From: Defluviitaleaceae bacterium
GTDB taxonomy: Bacteria; Bacillota; Clostridia; Lachnospirales; WRAA01
Assembly (NCBI GenBank): GCA_009780445.1
Contig: WRAA01000098.1
Location: 1 to 7,483 of the forward strand
Direction: 5' to 3'
Length of the DNA: 7,483 nt
The notes under the pieces were generated by a model. It was given only the letters and a program-made list of their open reading frames with translations, had not been told where the DNA came from and did no database searches. This document shows positions 5,301 to 7,483 of the stretch, one piece after another (positions within the stretch are counted from its first letter, which is position 1; each line of letters opens with the position of its first letter). The translations under genes were made by a program, and so were the position numbers.

Positions 5301-5378
5301 ATGGATATCAGGATTGAAAAAAGGGATAGCTTTACCATAGGCGGCTATTTGATAGAAACATTGATAAGACAAAGGTAA
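5301..5378 (+). CDS. 25-codon ORF, possible remnant of an effector-binding (GyrI-like) domain
   Basis: A short but well-equipped ORF lies between parA and parB: GGAGG (5290-5294), a 6-base spacer, ATG, 24 further codons, TAA. The peptide opens M-D-I-R-I-E-K-R-D-S-F-T-I-G-G-Y, which resembles the N-terminal strand of AraC-type effector-binding (GyrI-like) proteins as I remember them, yet stops where the rest of a roughly 150-residue domain should follow. A shift of one base near 5355 opens a second frame (N-I-D-K-T-K-V-R-E-D-L-Y) that runs to 5395, compatible with a decayed gene truncated by deletion up to parB. It could instead act as a short leader that couples parB translation to parA. The peptide assignment is tentative. 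Confidence 0.4.
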   Translation: MDIRIEKRDSFTIGGYLIETLIRQR

Positions 5379-5391
5379 GGGAGGACTTGTA

Positions 5392-6285
5392 TTGACACCC
5401 GGCAGGAAAGGACTGGGGCGCGGACTTGGCGCGCTCATAAGCGCGAGCGAAAAGACCATGGAAGCCGGCAACAGAGTCGGCGTTCTCGAACTGGAACTCA
5501 CAAACATCGAGCCAAACCCGAACCAGCCGCGCAAACACTTCGATGACGATTCTCTGGCCGAACTGGCCGATTCCATAAAGAACTTCGGCGTGATACAGCC
5601 GCTGATAGTACAGCAGGGCGAGGCGGGCTACTACCGCATAATCGCGGGGGAACGCCGCTGGCGCGCCGCGCGTATCGCGGGGCTTTCGCACCTGCCGGCC
5701 ATTGTAAAGGACTATACCGATGCCGACGTGCTGCACGTCGCGCTTATCGAGAACATACAGCGCAAGGACTTAAACCCCATCGAGGAAGCCCTGTGCTACA
5801 AACGGCTGGCCGACGAATTCCGCCTGACGCAGGAAGAGATCGCGCAGAAGGTCGGCAAGAGCCGCAATTCCATTACATATGCCATGGGGCTGCTGGGGCT
5901 TGACCTTCGTGTGCAGAATCATCTGATCGAGAGCCGCCTGACACCCGGCCACGCGCGTTCCATCATGACCATCAAGGACAATGACGAGCAGCACAGCCTT
6001 GCGGAGAAGATTATCGAAGAAGGGCTGACAACGCGCCAGACGCAGGATCTCGTGAAGGCCATGAAGCAGGAGGCCCAGACGGCACAAAAAGAGAGCGCGT
6101 GGACACCGCGTATGCCCAGAGAAAGCACCGCGCCCAAGTTTGCCGCGGTCGAGGGCGATCTGCGCACCATCCTGGGCGCCGGAGTGAGCATCATAGACGG
6201 CAAGAAAAAGGGCAAGATAGAGATTGAATACTATTCAAGCGACGAGCTGGAGAGGCTTATCGCATTGTTCAAGAAACTGAGGTAG
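5392..6285 (+). CDS. parB: ParB/Spo0J chromosome-partitioning protein
   Basis: 297-residue CTPase clamp that loads at parS sites, spreads on DNA, recruits condensin and stimulates ParA. The N terminus K-G-L-G-R-G-L-G-A-L-I (6-16) is the ParA-stimulating peptide. The ParB/Srx-type CTP-binding core holds N-P-N-Q-P-R-K (42-48), G-E-R-R-W-R (86-91) and E-N-I-Q-R (120-124). An HTH (about 146-168) and the G-H-A-R-S loop (186-190) follow, and the C-terminal dimerisation strand K-G-K-I-E-I-E-Y-Y-S (273-282) is intact. One oddity is that the usual L-R-L-L after the recognition helix reads M-G-L-L (165-168). The TTG start has GGGAGG (5379-5384) 7 bases upstream; no ATG offers the conserved N terminus. 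I see no parS-like 16-mer in the window. Confidence 0.96.
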   Translation: MTPGRKGLGRGLGALISASEKTMEAGNRVGVLELELTNIEPNPNQPRKHFDDDSLAELADSIKNFGVIQPLIVQQGEAGYYRIIAGERRWRAARIAGLSHLPAIVKDYTDADVLHVALIENIQRKDLNPIEEALCYKRLADEFRLTQEEIAQKVGKSRNSITYAMGLLGLDLRVQNHLIESRLTPGHARSIMTIKDNDEQHSLAEKIIEEGLTTRQTQDLVKAMKQEAQTAQKESAWTPRMPRESTAPKFAAVEGDLRTILGAGVSIIDGKKKGKIEIEYYSSDELERLIALFKKLR

Positions 6286-7257
6286 ATGCTCTTGCAGATC
6301 TTCTACGCACTAAGCGAATATTCGCCACTGATCACAATTGGGCTGATTGTGGCTGTTGGCGTTTTGTTTGTGATGGTGGTAATTATCACGTACCTGATAA
6401 GCAAGATGCATGACAGGATGTACCGCTTCTTTGGCGGGCGTTCCAAGCGGCGAAACATGGAGGCCATGCTTGACGAATATTTGCAGAAGGTATCGCGCAT
6501 AGATATGAAGTACAACGAGTCTCTCGCGCTGATAGACGATATTAACGCGCGTATGGTGACGTGCATCCGCAAGATCGGTGTGGTGCGCTACAATCCCTTC
6601 GAGGAAATGGGCGGCGATCTGTCTTTTGCCCTTGCCCTGCTGGACGAAAACGAGGACGGCATTGTAATCTCCACGATCCACGCACGGGACGCGTCCTACA
6701 CCTATGCGAAGCAGGTGCTCGGCGGGAAGTCGTCCCACGAGCTGACGGAGGAAGAGCTGGAGGCCATCAAGGTCGCTCTGGACTGGAAGCCGATCGTGGA
6801 CATGGGAATACACCGCGTGAAGCTCGACAAACGCCTGAATGACCTGAAAAGCCGCCAGCGCGAGCTGCGAAAGGCGCACGACGCAAACGCGCCCACGCCA
6901 ACCCCGGAGAAGCCCGCGAAGCCGCGCAAGCAGAGCAGAGCCACGGTGCGCCTGAAGGCCAACCGCAAGAAGGTGCTGGGCAAGGCCGTCGTAAACAGTG
7001 CCGTCGGCGCGGCGAAGACGGTCAGACGCTGGCCGGCGGACGCCCTTTCGCCGGAGACAGGCCAACAGCCCGCGCGGGAGCCTGTGCCGCAGGTTTCCGC
7101 ACCGGAAGTTATCGAACAGGAGGCTTCGCCGCCCGAGACCGCCGCGGATACGGCGGCGGCCGACGAAGCCTTGGCGAATCAACGCGCGGTGGAGATGCTG
7201 CAGGAGAAGCTGCGCCGGCACGAAGCACAGGAAGAAAAGGAGCCTACGGACGAATGA
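6286..7257 (+). CDS. DUF4446 membrane protein with long C-terminal extension
   Basis: 323 residues. One N-terminal membrane segment (about 16-38), then a DUF4446 domain (about 45-165) recognised from R-K-I-G-V-V-R-Y-N-P-F (95-105) and G-G-D-L-S-F-A-L-A-L-L-D (109-120). Family members usually end soon after this domain, near 150-170 residues, and often sit next to parAB in Firmicutes; their function is not established. Here a further 150 or so residues follow: a charged helix (about 175-198), a Pro/Lys/Arg-rich segment (about 202-250), an Ala/Pro/Glu-rich segment and a final charged helix (about 296-320). The ATG directly follows the parB stop with only GAGG (6279-6282) 3 bases away; a TTG at 6292 has better spacing. 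The stop overlaps the next start (ATGA). Confidence 0.85.
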   Translation: MLLQIFYALSEYSPLITIGLIVAVGVLFVMVVIITYLISKMHDRMYRFFGGRSKRRNMEAMLDEYLQKVSRIDMKYNESLALIDDINARMVTCIRKIGVVRYNPFEEMGGDLSFALALLDENEDGIVISTIHARDASYTYAKQVLGGKSSHELTEEELEAIKVALDWKPIVDMGIHRVKLDKRLNDLKSRQRELRKAHDANAPTPTPEKPAKPRKQSRATVRLKANRKKVLGKAVVNSAVGAAKTVRRWPADALSPETGQQPAREPVPQVSAPEVIEQEASPPETAADTAAADEALANQRAVEMLQEKLRRHEAQEEKEPTDE

Positions 7258-7483
7258 AGCGTATCAAGGTGCTAAGCGTATTCGGCACAAGGCCGGAGGC
7301 CACAAAGATGGCACCCGTCATCAACGAAATGCGGGAGCGCGCGGACGAGTTCGAGCCTGTTGTGTGCGTGACGGCACAGCACAGGCAGATGCTGGATCAG
7401 GTGCTGGAGGTGTTCGGCATAACGCCGGACTACGACCTCAACATCATGCAGGCCGGGCAGAGCTTGTCGGACATTGTGACGCG
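7254..7483 (+). CDS. wecB: UDP-N-acetylglucosamine 2-epimerase, 5' part (runs off window)
   Basis: The first 76 codons are present and the gene continues beyond the window. The product interconverts UDP-GlcNAc and UDP-ManNAc, supplying ManNAc for teichoic acid linkage units or other surface polysaccharides. The family signature V-F-G-T-R-P-E-A-T-K-M-A-P-V (9-22) opens the first Rossmann fold, and T-A-Q-H-R-Q-M-L-D-Q follows, both typical of WecB/MnaA (non-hydrolysing type). The ATG overlaps the DUF4446 stop as ATGA, so translation is probably coupled; an AAAGGAG lies about 11 bases upstream, slightly far. Whether this is the wecB/mnaA housekeeping copy or one in a capsule locus cannot be told from the window. 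Confidence 0.93.
   Translation, partial: MKRIKVLSVFGTRPEATKMAPVINEMRERADEFEPVVCVTAQHRQMLDQVLEVFGITPDYDLNIMQAGQSLSDIVT

Noticed and set aside
5725..5739. GACGTG-CTG-CACGTC palindrome as a parS site
   Set aside because: It lies in parB codons for the conserved A-D-V-L-H-V stretch and lacks the GTTTCACGTGAAAC-type core, so coding constraint explains it.
6310..7221. Long minus-strand reading frame (303 codons) opposite the DUF4446 gene
   Set aside because: Shadow of a real gene in GC-rich coding DNA; no family motif and Arg/Leu/His-rich low-complexity composition.

Overview
The window looks like a chromosomal segment of a spore-forming member of the Clostridia. It carries a SpoIIQ-like sporulation protein, two small coat-type proteins, a Gram-positive type I signal peptidase, and a soj/spo0J (parA/parB) pair followed by a DUF4446 gene, a gene order I know from Firmicutes. 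Coding is dense, Shine-Dalgarno sites are strong (GGAGG type), and several genes appear to start with TTG. Base composition looks even, and I see no transposase, tRNA, rRNA or CRISPR array.

Layout. Positions 1-183 are non-coding and hold a large imperfect palindrome (22-125). A good extended -10 promoter (184-212) then drives signal peptidase I (271-828), which ends at a GAAA-loop terminator (862-884). A second rightward block holds a membrane-anchored, catalytically degenerate LytM/M23 protein (973-1896) and two small spore-coat-like genes (1927-2115 and 2151-2417). It ends at a terminator (about 2434-2466) shared with a convergent leftward operon.

The leftward operon (4297 to 2471) has three tightly packed genes: an IS1-InsA-like protein with two zinc ribbons and a helix-turn-helix, a small lipoprotein with a His triplet, and a ZIP-family metal transporter with a His-rich loop and an altered metal-site motif. 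Its promoter (4330-4358) overlaps a perfect 19-bp inverted repeat (4355-4402). This suggests, but does not prove, an autoregulated metal-homeostasis operon built around a domesticated transposase-type DNA-binding module. It is the most unusual part of the window.

Diverging from it, an extended -10 promoter (4468-4476) drives parA (4513-5280), a 25-codon ORF that looks like the N-terminal stub of an effector-binding (GyrI-like) domain (5301-5378), parB (5392-6285), a DUF4446 membrane protein with a long low-complexity tail (6286-7257), and the start of a UDP-GlcNAc 2-epimerase gene (7254 to the window end). The parAB-DUF4446 part serves chromosome segregation. The epimerase, translationally coupled to DUF4446 through an ATGA overlap, belongs to cell-surface polysaccharide synthesis.

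All family assignments are by recognition of motifs in the translated sequence. No database search was run.
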